64,000 nt of DNA from BD2-11 clade cluster bacterium bin43 (GCA_002238605.1 MPMR01000006.1:1-64000), one strand, 5' to 3'. Numbered from the stretch's first letter, positions 46,662 to 55,410 are shown. Notes: generated by a model from the letters alone, not told the origin. Made by a program: numbers and translations.

Positions 46662-47024
46662 TCAGGCACCGGCCAGCCCCTGCTTGGCGCGGTCCGCCAG
46701 CGCGGCGAAGGCTTCCGGGTTGCGCACGGCGAGGTCCGCCAGCGACTTGCGGTCCAGTTCGACGCCGGCCCGCTGGAGGCCGTTGATGAACCGGGAATAG
46801 GAAAGATCGTGCTGCCGGGAGGCCGCGTTGATGCGCGTAATCCACAGCCGCCGGAAGTTCCGCTTCTTCTGTTTGCGGTCCCGGTAGGCGTATTCCCAAC
46901 CGCGCTCCACGGCATCCTTCGCGGTGCGGTACAGCTTCTTGCGGGCGCCGAAATAGCCTTTTGCCTGACGAAGAATCTTCTTCTTGCGTCGCTTGCGCGC
47001 GGGGGCGCCGGTCGTTCTGGGCAT
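46662..47024 (-). CDS. rplT: Large ribosomal subunit protein bL20
   Basis: RNA-binding protein needed for early 50S assembly; in several bacteria it also represses its own operon. The 120 residues include [24 protein letters not shown] (split here by position, about 16-40), [11 protein letters not shown] and [23 protein letters not shown], all typical. It lies 21 bp after rpmI. Confidence 0.97.
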   Translation of the reverse strand: MPRTTGAPARKRRKKKILRQAKGYFGARKKLYRTAKDAVERGWEYAYRDRKQKKRNFRRLWITRINAASRQHDLSYSRFINGLQRAGVELDRKSLADLAVRNPEAFAALADRAKQGLAGA

Positions 47025-47045
47025 GAGGTGGTCTCTCCAGCGGCC

Positions 47046-47243
47046 TTATGACTTGGGGAGGAGGCGACGGAGCTTCCGCGCATCCGCGCTGGAGACCAGC
47101 GTGGCGGAACGCAGGCGGCGCTTCCTCTTCCGGGATTTCTTGGTAAGGATGTGGCTCTTGTAAGCGCGCATCCTGCGGAGCTTGCCGCGGCCGGTCCGGC
47201 GGATCCGCTTGGCCGCTCCGCGATTGGTCTTCATTTTCGGCAC
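47046..47243 (-). CDS. rpmI: Large ribosomal subunit protein bL35
   Basis: A 65-residue basic protein of the 50S subunit. It starts at GTG 47243 ([20 protein letters not shown]) and contains [17 protein letters not shown], the family signature. The start lies two bases after the infC stop, so translation is probably coupled to infC. Confidence 0.95.
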   Translation of the reverse strand: MPKMKTNRGAAKRIRRTGRGKLRRMRAYKSHILTKKSRKRKRRLRSATLVSSADARKLRRLLPKS

Positions 47244-47245
47244 GA

Positions 47246-47758
47246 TCAACTCCTCGGAGCCAACACCATGGTCATCGTGCGCCCTTCCCGCACCGGGCGC
47301 GTCTCTATCTTCGCAACCTCTTCCAGATCCCGTGTCACCCGCTTCAGCACCTGCAGCCCGATCTCCGGGTGGGAGAGCTGCCGTCCGCGAAACATCATCG
47401 TCAGCTTCACCTTGTTGCCCTCGCCCAGGAAGCGGCGGGCGTGCCGGAGCTTGAAGTCGTAGTCGTGATCCTCGATTCCGGGCCGGAACTTCACTTCCTT
47501 GATCTGGACGTGATGCTGCTTCTTCTTCGCTTCCTTGGCCTTCCGGGCCGCGTTGTACTTGTACTTCCCGTAGTCCATGAGCCGGCACACGGGAGGACGC
47601 GCGGCCGGCGCCACCTCCACCAGGTCGAGACCGACCCTGCCGGCCCTCTCGCGCGCCTCCTCTATGGAGACGATGCCCACCTGGGCGCCCCGCTCGTCGA
47701 TGAGCCGAATGGGACTGATCCTGATCTGGTCGTTGACTCGGATTCGCTGTTCCTTTAT
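47246..47758 (-). CDS. infC: Translation initiation factor IF-3, probable AUA start
   Basis: IF-3 keeps ribosomal subunits apart and checks start codons. The reading frame continues above the first usual start (GTG near 47662) through the conserved N-domain beginning [20 protein letters not shown], up to an in-frame TGA. There is no ATG, GTG or TTG in that stretch. An ATA codon at 47756-47758 follows a GGAGGAAA ribosome site with five bases between. It gives 170 residues, the normal size, with the second domain [17 protein letters not shown] to [14 protein letters not shown]. Rare start codons (AUU, AUC or AUA) are known for infC elsewhere and allow IF-3 to repress itself. The gene heads infC-rpmI-rplT-pheST. 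Confidence 0.93.
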   Translation of the reverse strand: MKEQRIRVNDQIRISPIRLIDERGAQVGIVSIEEARERAGRVGLDLVEVAPAARPPVCRLMDYGKYKYNAARKAKEAKKKQHHVQIKEVKFRPGIEDHDYDFKLRHARRFLGEGNKVKLTMMFRGRQLSHPEIGLQVLKRVTRDLEEVAKIETRPVREGRTMTMVLAPRS

Positions 47759-47810
47759 GGCTGTTTCCTCCGTGGTTCATGAATCCGCCTCGCGGCGGGG
47801 ATCGTGAGAC

Positions 47811-47833
47811 AAAAAAACCCGGGCCACCCCGGG
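47811..47833 (-). terminator. Intrinsic terminator in the infC leader
   Basis: On the minus strand CCCGGG-GTGG-CCCGGG is followed at once by seven U, a textbook Rho-independent terminator, 52 bases before the infC AUA. It may end the gltA-MBL transcript, or act as an attenuator if a promoter lies between (a TTGACA is at 47944-47949 on the same strand, but no clear -10). Confidence 0.85.
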
Positions 47834-47979
47834 ACACGAAACGCCGGGCGGCCGATCGACGCTGCTCGCCGGCCGACCCGTCTCGTAACCCAGCGGCGCG
47901 TGGCGCCGAAGGTGGAGGGAACGTGCGATCCTCGCTTCCGTGTTGTCAACGGCGAAAGATAGGGATGAGAGGCGTCCGG

Positions 47980-48858
47980 TCAAGCGAAGCGCTTCAGGTA
48001 GAGCCGCATTCCCGCCCAGTCGTTGGCCGCGTTGAAGACATCAAAGTAGCGCCGGGCTCTATCCTGCCCGATCACCGCCGCCTGCAGTTCCCTCGTCTCG
48101 GCCTCGAACTCCTGCGCCAGCCGCGGGTCGTCCGTGTCCGGGCCTGCCCGCACCCGGTCTTCCAACGCTGCCAGCGCCCCGCTCAACTCTTCCCGCCGGG
48201 CTTCGAAGTCGTCGTAGATGCCGAAGTGGGCCACCGCGAAGCGGTCGGGATCGTAGACCCGCACCCGCTCGAGCGTCTCCTGCCAGGCCGCCGCGTCGAC
48301 GCCGGGCGCGGGCGTGGGAGGATGCACGGGGGCGCGGCGGTCGAGGATCACGCCCAGCGCGTCGCCGCAGAGCAGCACGCCGTCGCGGTCGTCCAGCCAG
48401 GCAACGTGATGGCCGATGTGGCCCGGCGTTGAGATGGGGCGCAGGAGCCGCAGCGGGGCGCGCGTCCCCGGCTCCCAGACGCGTATGTTGCGCGCCGGGA
48501 CCGGGCGCACCTCTCCCCACAGGCGGTCGTGGGCCTCGCCGAACGTGCGCCGCGTGCTCCTCACCAGGCGGACCGGGTCGGCGACATGGGGCGCGGCGTC
48601 CGCGTGGACATGCACGCTCAGCCCGTCGTTCTCGCCCACCAGATGCCCTGTGGCGCCGGCATGATCCAGGTGGATGTGGGTGAGGAAGACGGCGCGCAGG
48701 TCGGCGACCGCAAGGCCTCGCTCCGCCAGGCGGACCCGGAGCATGTCCAGGCAGGTCGCCGGTCCCGGATCGACCAGAACGGGCTCGGGGACCTCCAGCA
48801 GAAAGGACGAGATCGCGCCCTTGAGACCCAGATGTTCGAGGTCGAGGAGGTCGATCAA
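47980..48858 (-). CDS. MBL-fold metallo-hydrolase
   Basis: The 292-residue protein has the metallo-beta-lactamase motif HIHLDHAGAT (His61, His63, Asp65, His66), the further metal ligands in STPGHIGHH and LLCGDALGV, and a terminal His in VAHFG. The C-terminal third is helical and not conserved. Substrate is unknown. I chose the TTG at 48858, which overlaps the gltA stop as TTGA; the frame is open further upstream only within gltA. It probably shares the gltA transcript. Confidence 0.85.
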   Translation of the reverse strand: MIDLLDLEHLGLKGAISSFLLEVPEPVLVDPGPATCLDMLRVRLAERGLAVADLRAVFLTHIHLDHAGATGHLVGENDGLSVHVHADAAPHVADPVRLVRSTRRTFGEAHDRLWGEVRPVPARNIRVWEPGTRAPLRLLRPISTPGHIGHHVAWLDDRDGVLLCGDALGVILDRRAPVHPPTPAPGVDAAAWQETLERVRVYDPDRFAVAHFGIYDDFEARREELSGALAALEDRVRAGPDTDDPRLAQEFEAETRELQAAVIGQDRARRYFDVFNAANDWAGMRLYLKRFA

Positions 48859-50153
48859 CCGCTTGGCGCGTAGGGTCGCTCTTCGGATCCCACGTAGACC
48901 TGGCGCGGACGCGCGATGCGCTGCTCGCGGTCGTTGACCATCTCCTCCCACTGAGTGAGCCAGCCCACGGTGCGGGGAATGGCGAAGAGCAACGGGAACA
49001 TCTCCGACGGGAACCCCATCGACTGATAGATCAGGCCCGAGTAGAAGTCGACGTTGGGGTAGAGGTTGCGCCGGATGAAGTAATCCTCTCCCAGCGCGAT
49101 CTTCTCGAGTTCCAGGGCGATGTCGAGAAGCGGATTCTTGCCCAGCACCTCGAACACCTCGTGCGCCGTCTCCTTGATGATGCTGGCGCGCGGATCGTAG
49201 GCCTTGTACACGCGGTGCCCGAAGCCCATCAGCCGGCGTTCCCCCCGCTTCACGCTCTCCATGAACTCGGGGATGTTGTCGGTGCTGCCGATTTCCTCCA
49301 GCATGCGCAGGACGGCCTCGTTGGCGCCCCCGTGGAGGGGCCCGAACAGCGCCGCCATGGCGCCCGCGTGCGCCGAATAGGGGTCGGACTGGGAGCTGCC
49401 GATGACCCGCATCGCCGTCGTGGAGCAGTTCTGCTCGTGGTCGGCGTGGAGGATGAAGAGCACCTCCAGGGCGCGCTCCAGCGCCGGATGAGGCTCGTAC
49501 TCGCGCACGCCTACGCGGAAGAGCATCGACAGAAAATTCTGTGCGTAGTTGAGCGCGTTGTCGGGATAGGCGAGCGGGAGCCCCTTGTGATGGCGGTAGG
49601 TGAAGGCGGCGATCGTCGGCATCTTGGCGATCAGGCGCACGATCTGCTTCCAGCGATTCTCCGGGTCGTGGATGTTCCTGGCTTCGGGATAGAAGGTGGA
49701 CATCGCCGCCACCGTGCTGATCGCCATTCCCATCGCGTGCGCGTTGTAGCGGAACGCGTCGATCAGCTTGGTCAGGTTCTCGTGGATGTAGGTGTGCATC
49801 CTGACTTCGTCGCGGAAAACGTCCAGTTCGTCGGATGCCGGCAGCTCCCCCTTGAGGATCAGGTAGGCCACCTCCAGAAACGTGGCCTTCCCGGCCAGCT
49901 GCTCGATCGGGTAGCCGCGGTACTGCAGGATCCCCCTGGAGCCGTCGATGTAGGTGATTGTGCTGCGGGTGTTGGCCGTATTGGAGAAGCCGGGATCGTA
50001 CGCCATCATGCCGAAGTCCGAGTCCCGAACCTTGATCCTGCGCAGGTCCATGGCCCGGATGACGTCGCCTTCCAGGATGTCTACGTCGTACCTGGCGCCG
50101 GTACGATTGTCGGTAATCGAAAGAGTGCCGTTCTCCGCCCCGCCGTTTTCCAT
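48855..50153 (-). CDS. gltA: Citrate synthase
   Basis: Condenses acetyl-CoA with oxaloacetate at entry to the TCA cycle. From the ATG at 50153 the protein has 432 residues, with GILQYRGYPIEQLA, LHADHEQNCSTTAMRVIGSS (catalytic His), FGPLHGGANEAVLRML and MGFGHRVYKAYDPRA with catalytic His and Asp nearby. Five more codons could be added from an upstream ATG (50168). It belongs to the large hexameric or type II class, judging from its N-terminal beta domain. Confidence 0.97.
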   Translation of the reverse strand: MENGGAENGTLSITDNRTGARYDVDILEGDVIRAMDLRRIKVRDSDFGMMAYDPGFSNTANTRSTITYIDGSRGILQYRGYPIEQLAGKATFLEVAYLILKGELPASDELDVFRDEVRMHTYIHENLTKLIDAFRYNAHAMGMAISTVAAMSTFYPEARNIHDPENRWKQIVRLIAKMPTIAAFTYRHHKGLPLAYPDNALNYAQNFLSMLFRVGVREYEPHPALERALEVLFILHADHEQNCSTTAMRVIGSSQSDPYSAHAGAMAALFGPLHGGANEAVLRMLEEIGSTDNIPEFMESVKRGERRLMGFGHRVYKAYDPRASIIKETAHEVFEVLGKNPLLDIALELEKIALGEDYFIRRNLYPNVDFYSGLIYQSMGFPSEMFPLLFAIPRTVGWLTQWEEMVNDREQRIARPRQVYVGSEERPYAPSG

Positions 50154-50474
50154 GTCCGCTCTCCGCACGGGCTCACGTTGAGCCGGTGCATGTCGTTTGG
50201 GTTGCGCGGGCCCCCGGTCGCCGCAGAGTCCGCTTCCGCTTCAACTCCCACAGACGGATAGTCTAACCTGGAGCGCAAGCGGCGCGGTAGATGTGAGCCG
50301 CACGCGGCGTTCCCGGGCCCTTCCGTTCGCCCATCCTCGCCCCTCACGAAGGCCTCCGCCCATGACGCCCCATCCAGTCATGGCAACGCCCGGCCTGGAG
50401 TGTTTGGATTCATGGGGTGCAAACGGGAGCGCGGCCCGGAAACCGCGCAGAGCAATCATCCACAAGGAGGGGCA
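50154..50474. other. Intergenic region between divergent gltA and the prepilin gene
   Basis: About 320 bp of GC-rich DNA with no convincing reading frame. Promoters for both genes should be here, but I see no clear -35/-10 pair. An AAGGAGGGG ribosome site at the right edge serves the prepilin gene. Confidence 0.6.
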
Positions 50475-50870
50475 ATGCGCGGTTCACAGGGATTCTCTCT
50501 TATCGAGCTACTTCTCGTGACGCTGATCATCGGCATTCTCGCCACCATCGCGATTCCCCGTCTGACGGCGGCGCGCGACCGGGCCTTCGTGGCGACGATG
50601 CAGGCGGATCTCCGCAACCTGGCGACCCAGCAGGAGATCCACTATGCCGACGAACTGACCTACTCGGACGACCTGGACGACCTCGAGTTCTCCGCCTCGG
50701 AACGGGTGACCGTCGACGTCGAGGAAGCAACGGGTACCGGATGGTCGGCAACGGCGACCCACGAGGCCTTCGACGACGACGACGACGGGTGCTCGGTCTA
50801 CTACGGCGACGCGGAAGCACCGGAACTGGCGGCCCCCGATGAAGCCGGGGTGATCGCCTGCACCCGATAG
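50475..50870 (+). CDS. Prepilin-like protein (type IV pilin or pseudopilin)
   Basis: The ATG at 50475 follows an AAGGAGGGG ribosome site. The 131-residue product begins MRGSQG then FSLIELLLVTLIIGILATIA, the prepilin-peptidase site (G/F) and the hydrophobic alpha-helix with Glu5. The globular part is acidic, with SDDLDDLEFS and DDDDDG. It could be a major pilin or a minor pseudopilin of a secretion system. No other pilus gene is nearby, so its machinery is elsewhere. Confidence 0.88.
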   Translation: MRGSQGFSLIELLLVTLIIGILATIAIPRLTAARDRAFVATMQADLRNLATQQEIHYADELTYSDDLDDLEFSASERVTVDVEEATGTGWSATATHEAFDDDDDGCSVYYGDAEAPELAAPDEAGVIACTR

Positions 50871-50991
50871 CCGGCCCGGGGAGGCTCACGACGGACTCCC
50901 TCGACGCCGGGTGCGGGCCGACCGGCCTGGTGGGGCGTCGTCCCGCGGGAACTCGCTTGGCGGTTCGGGGCGCGGGGGAGCCGGGGTACGG

Positions 50992-51477
50992 CTAGCGAAC
51001 CGTGAAGCGAACCGTGTCGATCACCCAGGGCTGCAGCGGCACGTGCAGGCCGTCGGCGACGACCGCGATGATCGTGTAGTCGCCCGGTGCCAGATCCGTC
51101 ATCTCGTACTCGGTCTGCGCCAGGCCGAAGTGGACGTAGCTGCCCTCCACCGCGGGGATGGGCTGGTCGGCAGGCGTGAGGTCGGCGTTGATCAGCAGAT
51201 GATGATGCCCGGTGCCGGGGTCCATGATCCCCGCCTCGACGACCTCGAGGTTGTCGACCTCGAAGACCACTCGAACGGAGGTCCCATCGACCGTCGAGCC
51301 GTCGGCGGGCTCGGTGATGTGGACCGCCATCGCCCCTTCGTCCATGGCGGCCTCCTCGGCCATTCCGGCGTCGTCCATCGACTCGCCCGCGTCTCCGCCG
51401 CCACCACAGCCGAGAGCGGCGAGAAGTGCGGCCAACGACCACGGGCTCCATCTGCGAATTCCTGGCATGAGTACCAT
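50992..51477 (-). CDS. DUF4399-type lipoprotein
   Basis: From an ATG at 51477 the protein has 161 residues (or 158 from the second ATG). A hydrophobic stretch ends with a lipobox-like ALGC, followed by an acidic Met/Ala/Glu linker. The remaining domain (VHITEPADGSTVDGTSVRVVFEV, GTGHHHLLINADL, GDYTIIAVVADGLHVP) has the GHHHLLI pattern of the DUF4399 family, a beta-sandwich of unknown function. It is convergent with the prepilin gene. Confidence 0.78.
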   Translation of the reverse strand: MVLMPGIRRWSPWSLAALLAALGCGGGGDAGESMDDAGMAEEAAMDEGAMAVHITEPADGSTVDGTSVRVVFEVDNLEVVEAGIMDPGTGHHHLLINADLTPADQPIPAVEGSYVHFGLAQTEYEMTDLAPGDYTIIAVVADGLHVPLQPWVIDTVRFTVR

Positions 51478-51808
51478 CCGTGTTGACGGGGAATGGTTTG
51501 CGGGTTCCGGCGGGCACGGCGCGAGACCGCTGTCCGTGCCAGTATTGAACCGCACCTGCCGCCCGGCAAGACCCGGCAAGACCCGGCAGGCGCGACAGGC
51601 CGGCGGACAATCGTGCCGGACGAAACCTCGTCGGACCATTCCGGCACCGCCGGACGACCTTGCCGGGCGGGTCGAGGTCGACCAATCTGCTACTATGCAA
51701 CCCGGCACTTCCGGGCGGCCCCGCGCAACCATCGGGCCGGACACGCGTCCGGCGGAGGCGCGACCCTCATTGAATGACGCCGACTACCCCAACAACAGGA
51801 GATGACGC
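51478..51808. other. Intergenic region between divergent lipoprotein and lectin-like genes
   Basis: About 330 bp with no supported gene. A 10-bp sequence (CCCGGCAAGA) is repeated two and a half times from 51562. A TACTAT at 51691-51696 could be a -10 box for the lectin gene, but it lacks a matching -35. Confidence 0.5.
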
Positions 51809-52450
51809 ATGCGCAAGCTAGTCCCCATCCTCGTCATGACGCTCGCGGCAGGCGCTCAGGCGGTACACGCGCAGAGCGCGCAGATGAACTTCTTCCTCAC
51901 CAGCGCCGGGTCCGGCGACGGAGCCAACCTCGGCGGCCTCCAGGGAGCGGATCAGATCTGCCAGGACCGCGCCTACGCGGTGGGCGCCGGCGACCTGATC
52001 TGGCGGGCCTACCTGAGCACGACCGGCGAGTCCGGGGAAAACGCGCGCGACCGCATCGGCGATGGTCCCTGGTACAACTTCGCCGGCACCATGGTGGCCC
52101 GGGACGTCGACGACCTCCACTCCGAGAACAACCTGCTCGGCAAGGAGAACTCGCTGACCGAGCGCGGCGAACCGGTGAACGGCCGGGGCGACTCGCCCAA
52201 CATGCACGACATCATCACCGGGTCGACCATGGACGGCATGGCCTCGGACGCGGACGGCGACTCCACCTGCGAGAACTGGACCAGCAACAGCGGCGACGGC
52301 AGCGCGCTGGTCGGCCACCACGACCGCGTGGGCGGCGGGCAGAACCCCACCTCCTGGAACTCGGCGCACGCCTCGCGCGGCTGCGGTCAGGAGGACCTGC
52401 AGGGCACCGGCGGCAACGGCTTCTTCTACTGCTTCGGCATCGGCAGCTGA
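51809..52450 (+). CDS. Secreted lectin-like (DUF1554-type) protein
   Basis: The ATG at 51809 follows CAGGAGATGACGC. A signal peptide ends at HAQS (about residue 22). The mature part begins FFLTSAGSGDGANLGGLQGADQICQ, the pattern of exported DUF1554/C-type-lectin-like proteins, continues with RAYLSTTG and RIGDGPWYN, and has cysteines in DQICQ, STCENW, RGCGQ and FYCFG that could form two disulfides. Binding of a sugar or surface partner is inferred from the fold type only. A strong inverted repeat follows 40 bp later. Confidence 0.78.
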   Translation: MRKLVPILVMTLAAGAQAVHAQSAQMNFFLTSAGSGDGANLGGLQGADQICQDRAYAVGAGDLIWRAYLSTTGESGENARDRIGDGPWYNFAGTMVARDVDDLHSENNLLGKENSLTERGEPVNGRGDSPNMHDIITGSTMDGMASDADGDSTCENWTSNSGDGSALVGHHDRVGGGQNPTSWNSAHASRGCGQEDLQGTGGNGFFYCFGIGS

Positions 52451-52489
52451 CCGACAACCCTCCCGGGCGACAGCACGCTTTTCCCGCGT

Positions 52490-52534
52490 AGCGGGGTCCC
52501 GCCGCCGGATCGTTCCGGGCGGCGGGACCCCGCT
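52490..52534. terminator. 17-bp inverted repeat between convergent genes
   Basis: AGCGGGGTCCCGCCGCC is followed by an 11-base loop and its exact complement. There is no U-tract on either side, but the position between the lectin-like gene and the HupE-type gene fits a bidirectional transcription stop. Confidence 0.6.
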
Positions 52535-52543
52535 GCGGCTGGT

Positions 52544-53914
52544 TCAGGTCGACTCCTCCGCGGCCTCGCCGGCCACCCCCTTAACTTCCGGCCGCCGGAT
52601 CCAGCCGATCACCAGCCAGGTGGCGCCCATCACCGCCAGCATCAGCGCCGCCAGGGCCAGGGTGCGCGCCAGCAGCCCCAGGTCGAAAACCGGCCAGCGG
52701 AACGTGTACTGGGTGAGCACGCCCCACCGCTCCGTCATCCAGTGCCACGCCGTGTGCGCCACCAGGGCGGAGAGCAGGATGTTGCCGATCTTTTCCCTGA
52801 TCGCGAAGCGGTAGAGCAGTTCCAGCGCCGGCACGATGATCAGGAGCGCGGCGAGCTGACCCAGCTCCACCCCGACGTTGAAGGCCAGCAGCGAGGTCAC
52901 GAGGTGCGACCCCGCGAACTGCATGGTTTCGCGCAGCGCGAAGGAGAAGCCGAAGCCGTGGGCCAGGCCGAAGGCGAAGGTGATGATCCAGCGGGTCTTG
53001 ACCTTGGTGCCCACGATGTTCTCGAGCGCCATGTAGACGATCGACGCGGCGATCAGGGTCTCGACCAGCGGCGGAAACCAGAGCGTGTTGGGCGCGAAGT
53101 TGAAGGCGGAGGCCGCCAGCGTCACCGAGTGCGCCACCGTGAAGGCGGTCACGAGAATCACCAGCGATCGCAACTTGCGCAGCGGCGCGACCAGGCAGAG
53201 CAGGAAGAGCAGGTGGTCGATGCCGTCCAGGATGTGCTGGAAGCCGAGCACGACGAAACGCCACGCCGCCTGGTGCCAGCGGGGGTCCAGGCGCACCACG
53301 CCGGGATGGCCCGTGTACTGGTAGAGCCGCTCCGCGCCCTCCGCAGGCAGGAAGCGCAGGATCGTGTTCACCCGCAGCGCCAGCCGCTCCAACCCCGGAT
53401 CGATCGAGAAATCGGAGTCGGCCGAGGTGATGGGGTACTCGAAGAGGACATCGAGCAGAGCCTGCTGCCAGACGAGCTGGGTCTCGGGAGCAAGCGGCGG
53501 GCCGGTTACGTGCGCCAGCGCGGCCTCGTAGCTCGTGAACGAGCGGTCCGACGGTATGGACACCACCGCCGCCAGGAGCTCGGGAACGGGAAGCAGCTCC
53601 CCGTTCTCGAAGAGCTGCAGTGGATTGCCGATCCAGAGCATCGCCCCCTGCCGGATCTCGTCCTCGGCTTCGGGAATGTCGAGATAGCCCGGCCCGAAGG
53701 TCGGGAAGACGATGTCCTGCATGGTGTTGAGCGGCACCCGCACCAGGAGCCGCAGGCGGTCGCCCTCGGGCTTCACGAACATGCGCACGATGGCGTCGGC
53801 GGGGATGTCGTGGGGCACGGGAGCCCCTTCGAGCGGCGCGGACGGGCGCGTCAGGCTCGCCACCCCCGCGACGACGAAGGCGAGACCGACGATGGCAAGG
53901 CGGGTTCTGCGCAT
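52544..53914 (-). CDS. HupE/UreJ family membrane protein with a periplasmic N-terminal domain
   Basis: From the ATG at 53914 the protein has 456 residues. An N-terminal signal anchor is followed by a soluble region (about 35-215) and then seven or so membrane segments, which begin with GFQHILDGIDHLLFLLCLV, the His/Asp-rich signature of HupE/UreJ proteins, and include VTAFTVAHSVTLA and FAFGLAHGFGFSFAL. Family members are linked to nickel or cobalt uptake, but the evidence is indirect and no hydrogenase or urease gene is in the window. Start could be 14 codons earlier. Confidence 0.83.
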   Translation of the reverse strand: MRRTRLAIVGLAFVVAGVASLTRPSAPLEGAPVPHDIPADAIVRMFVKPEGDRLRLLVRVPLNTMQDIVFPTFGPGYLDIPEAEDEIRQGAMLWIGNPLQLFENGELLPVPELLAAVVSIPSDRSFTSYEAALAHVTGPPLAPETQLVWQQALLDVLFEYPITSADSDFSIDPGLERLALRVNTILRFLPAEGAERLYQYTGHPGVVRLDPRWHQAAWRFVVLGFQHILDGIDHLLFLLCLVAPLRKLRSLVILVTAFTVAHSVTLAASAFNFAPNTLWFPPLVETLIAASIVYMALENIVGTKVKTRWIITFAFGLAHGFGFSFALRETMQFAGSHLVTSLLAFNVGVELGQLAALLIIVPALELLYRFAIREKIGNILLSALVAHTAWHWMTERWGVLTQYTFRWPVFDLGLLARTLALAALMLAVMGATWLVIGWIRRPEVKGVAGEAAEEST

Positions 53915-54059
53915 GTATGCCTGGAAGATGGGGCGCGCCGCGATCCTGGTGAACACGCCGCGGCGGACTGCGCCGGCGGCGGCCGGATCGGGAATCGTAA
54001 CCGGCCGGGCGTCGCCCGAACAAGCCGCGGCTCAGGGGCCCCGCGGACATGTGCGCGCG

Positions 54060-54079
54060 CGGCTTCGAAGCCGTATACT
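54060..54079 (+). promoter_or_regulatory. 14-bp palindrome abutting a -10-like TATACT
   Basis: CGGCTTCGAAGCCG (54060-54073) is a perfect palindrome immediately followed by TATACT (54074-54079), 70 bases before the NHL-repeat gene. This is the position of an operator in the promoter spacer. No clear -35 is seen, so the promoter may need an activator or the palindrome may bind a repressor. Confidence 0.45.
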
Positions 54080-54148
54080 GGTAGTCTGCATGCCGCGGGT
54101 CCCTCGCAGCGCTGGACATCCAGTCTTTTCGACAAAGGAGATGAAGGG

Positions 54149-55351
54149 ATGAGACGAACACGCGACCTTCTTGCCGGAGCGATTCTCGTCGCCCTCGCGG
54201 CGGCCTGCGCCGATGCCGGCACGCAGTCGGCCCAGATGTCGATGGACATGGACGGAGGCGATGGCATGGCGCCGATGTTCGAGGTCGACCCCTTCTGGCC
54301 CAGGCCTTTGCCGAACCACTGGCTGCTGGGCGCAACCATCGGCGTGGCGGTCGATTCGCGCGATCACGTCTACATCGTGCACCGCAACACCCCGGACCAG
54401 TTCGCGGCGCGCACCGAGATCGGGCTCGCCCAGGACCCGCCGCTCAGCGAGTGCTGCCAGCCCGCGCCGCCCGTCCTGGAGTTCGACCCCGAGGGCAATC
54501 TGGTCAACGCCTGGGGCGGACCCACCGATGACGGCGAGTACGAGTGGCCCACTTCGAACCACGGCATCGTGGTCGACCACATGGACAACGTCTGGATCGG
54601 CGGCAACGGCGGCCAGGACAACCACGTGGTGAAGTTCACCCGCGAGGGCGAGTTCCTCATGCAGATCGGCCGCTCCGGCATGCGCGAGAGCAGCATGGAC
54701 ACCGACAACTTCGGCCGGGTCGCCAAGATCGCCTTCGACGCCGAGGCCAACGAGGCCTACATGGCCGACGGCTACCTGAACAAGCGCGTCGTGGTGGTCG
54801 ACATGGACACGGGCGAGTTCAAGCGCTTCTGGGGTGCCTACGGCAACGAGCCGGACGACAACTACGAGTTCATGCCCTATTCGCCGGACACCCCGCCCGC
54901 CCAGCAGTTCCGCGGGCCGGTACACTGCGCCGATCCGTCACGGGACGGCCTCGTATACGTTTGCGACCGCGCTTCCGACCGCATCCAGGTCTTCCAGAAG
55001 GACGGCACCTACGTGGACGAGGTGTTCATCGCGCCCGAGACCCTCTCCCAGGGCTCCACCTGGGACGTCGCCTTCTCGCCCGACCCCGAGCAGACCTACT
55101 TGTACGTCGCGGACGGCCAGAACATGAAGGTCTACGTCATCCTGCGCGAGACCATGGAAGTGCTGTACAGCTTCGGCGACGGCGGGCGGCAGCCCGGCCT
55201 GTTCTTCGCGGTGCACAGCATCGCCACCGACTCGCAGGGCAACATCTTCACCACCGAGACATACGAGGGGAAGCGGGTGCAGAAGTTCGTCTACCAGGGC
55301 ATGGGAACGGTCACCCAGATGAACATGGGGCCCGCCTGGCCCGGCGGCTGA
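54149..55351 (+). CDS. Exported NHL-type beta-propeller protein
   Basis: The ATG at 54149 follows AAAGGAGATGAAGGG. The 400-residue product has an N-terminal hydrophobic stretch ending in LAAAC, a possible lipoprotein site. The body is made of six or so propeller blades with the pattern GIVVDHMDNVWIGGNGG, KFTREGEFLMQIG and VYVCDRASDRIQVFQKDG. This resembles NHL-repeat proteins and the peptidyl-alpha-hydroxyglycine amidating lyase group. The cysteine pair ECCQ near residue 100 is unusual. Catalytic role unknown. A strong terminator follows 24 bp after the stop. Confidence 0.82.
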   Translation: MRRTRDLLAGAILVALAAACADAGTQSAQMSMDMDGGDGMAPMFEVDPFWPRPLPNHWLLGATIGVAVDSRDHVYIVHRNTPDQFAARTEIGLAQDPPLSECCQPAPPVLEFDPEGNLVNAWGGPTDDGEYEWPTSNHGIVVDHMDNVWIGGNGGQDNHVVKFTREGEFLMQIGRSGMRESSMDTDNFGRVAKIAFDAEANEAYMADGYLNKRVVVVDMDTGEFKRFWGAYGNEPDDNYEFMPYSPDTPPAQQFRGPVHCADPSRDGLVYVCDRASDRIQVFQKDGTYVDEVFIAPETLSQGSTWDVAFSPDPEQTYLYVADGQNMKVYVILRETMEVLYSFGDGGRQPGLFFAVHSIATDSQGNIFTTETYEGKRVQKFVYQGMGTVTQMNMGPAWPGG

Positions 55352-55374
55352 TCGTTGGATCTCTCGGCAGTTCC

Positions 55375-55410
55375 GGGCCCCTTCGCCGCCTTCGCGGAGG
55401 GGCCCTTTTT
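55375..55410 (+). terminator. Intrinsic terminator after the beta-propeller gene
   Basis: GGGCCCC at 55375-55381 pairs with GGGGCCC at 55399-55405 around a 17-base loop that holds a smaller stem. Five T follow, then C. It ends the NHL gene's transcript. Confidence 0.9.

Noticed and set aside
52742-54148. Upstream extension of the NHL-propeller frame to 869 codons
   Set aside because: The added part is antisense to the HupE-type gene. The internal ATG at 54149 has a ribosome site and a signal sequence.
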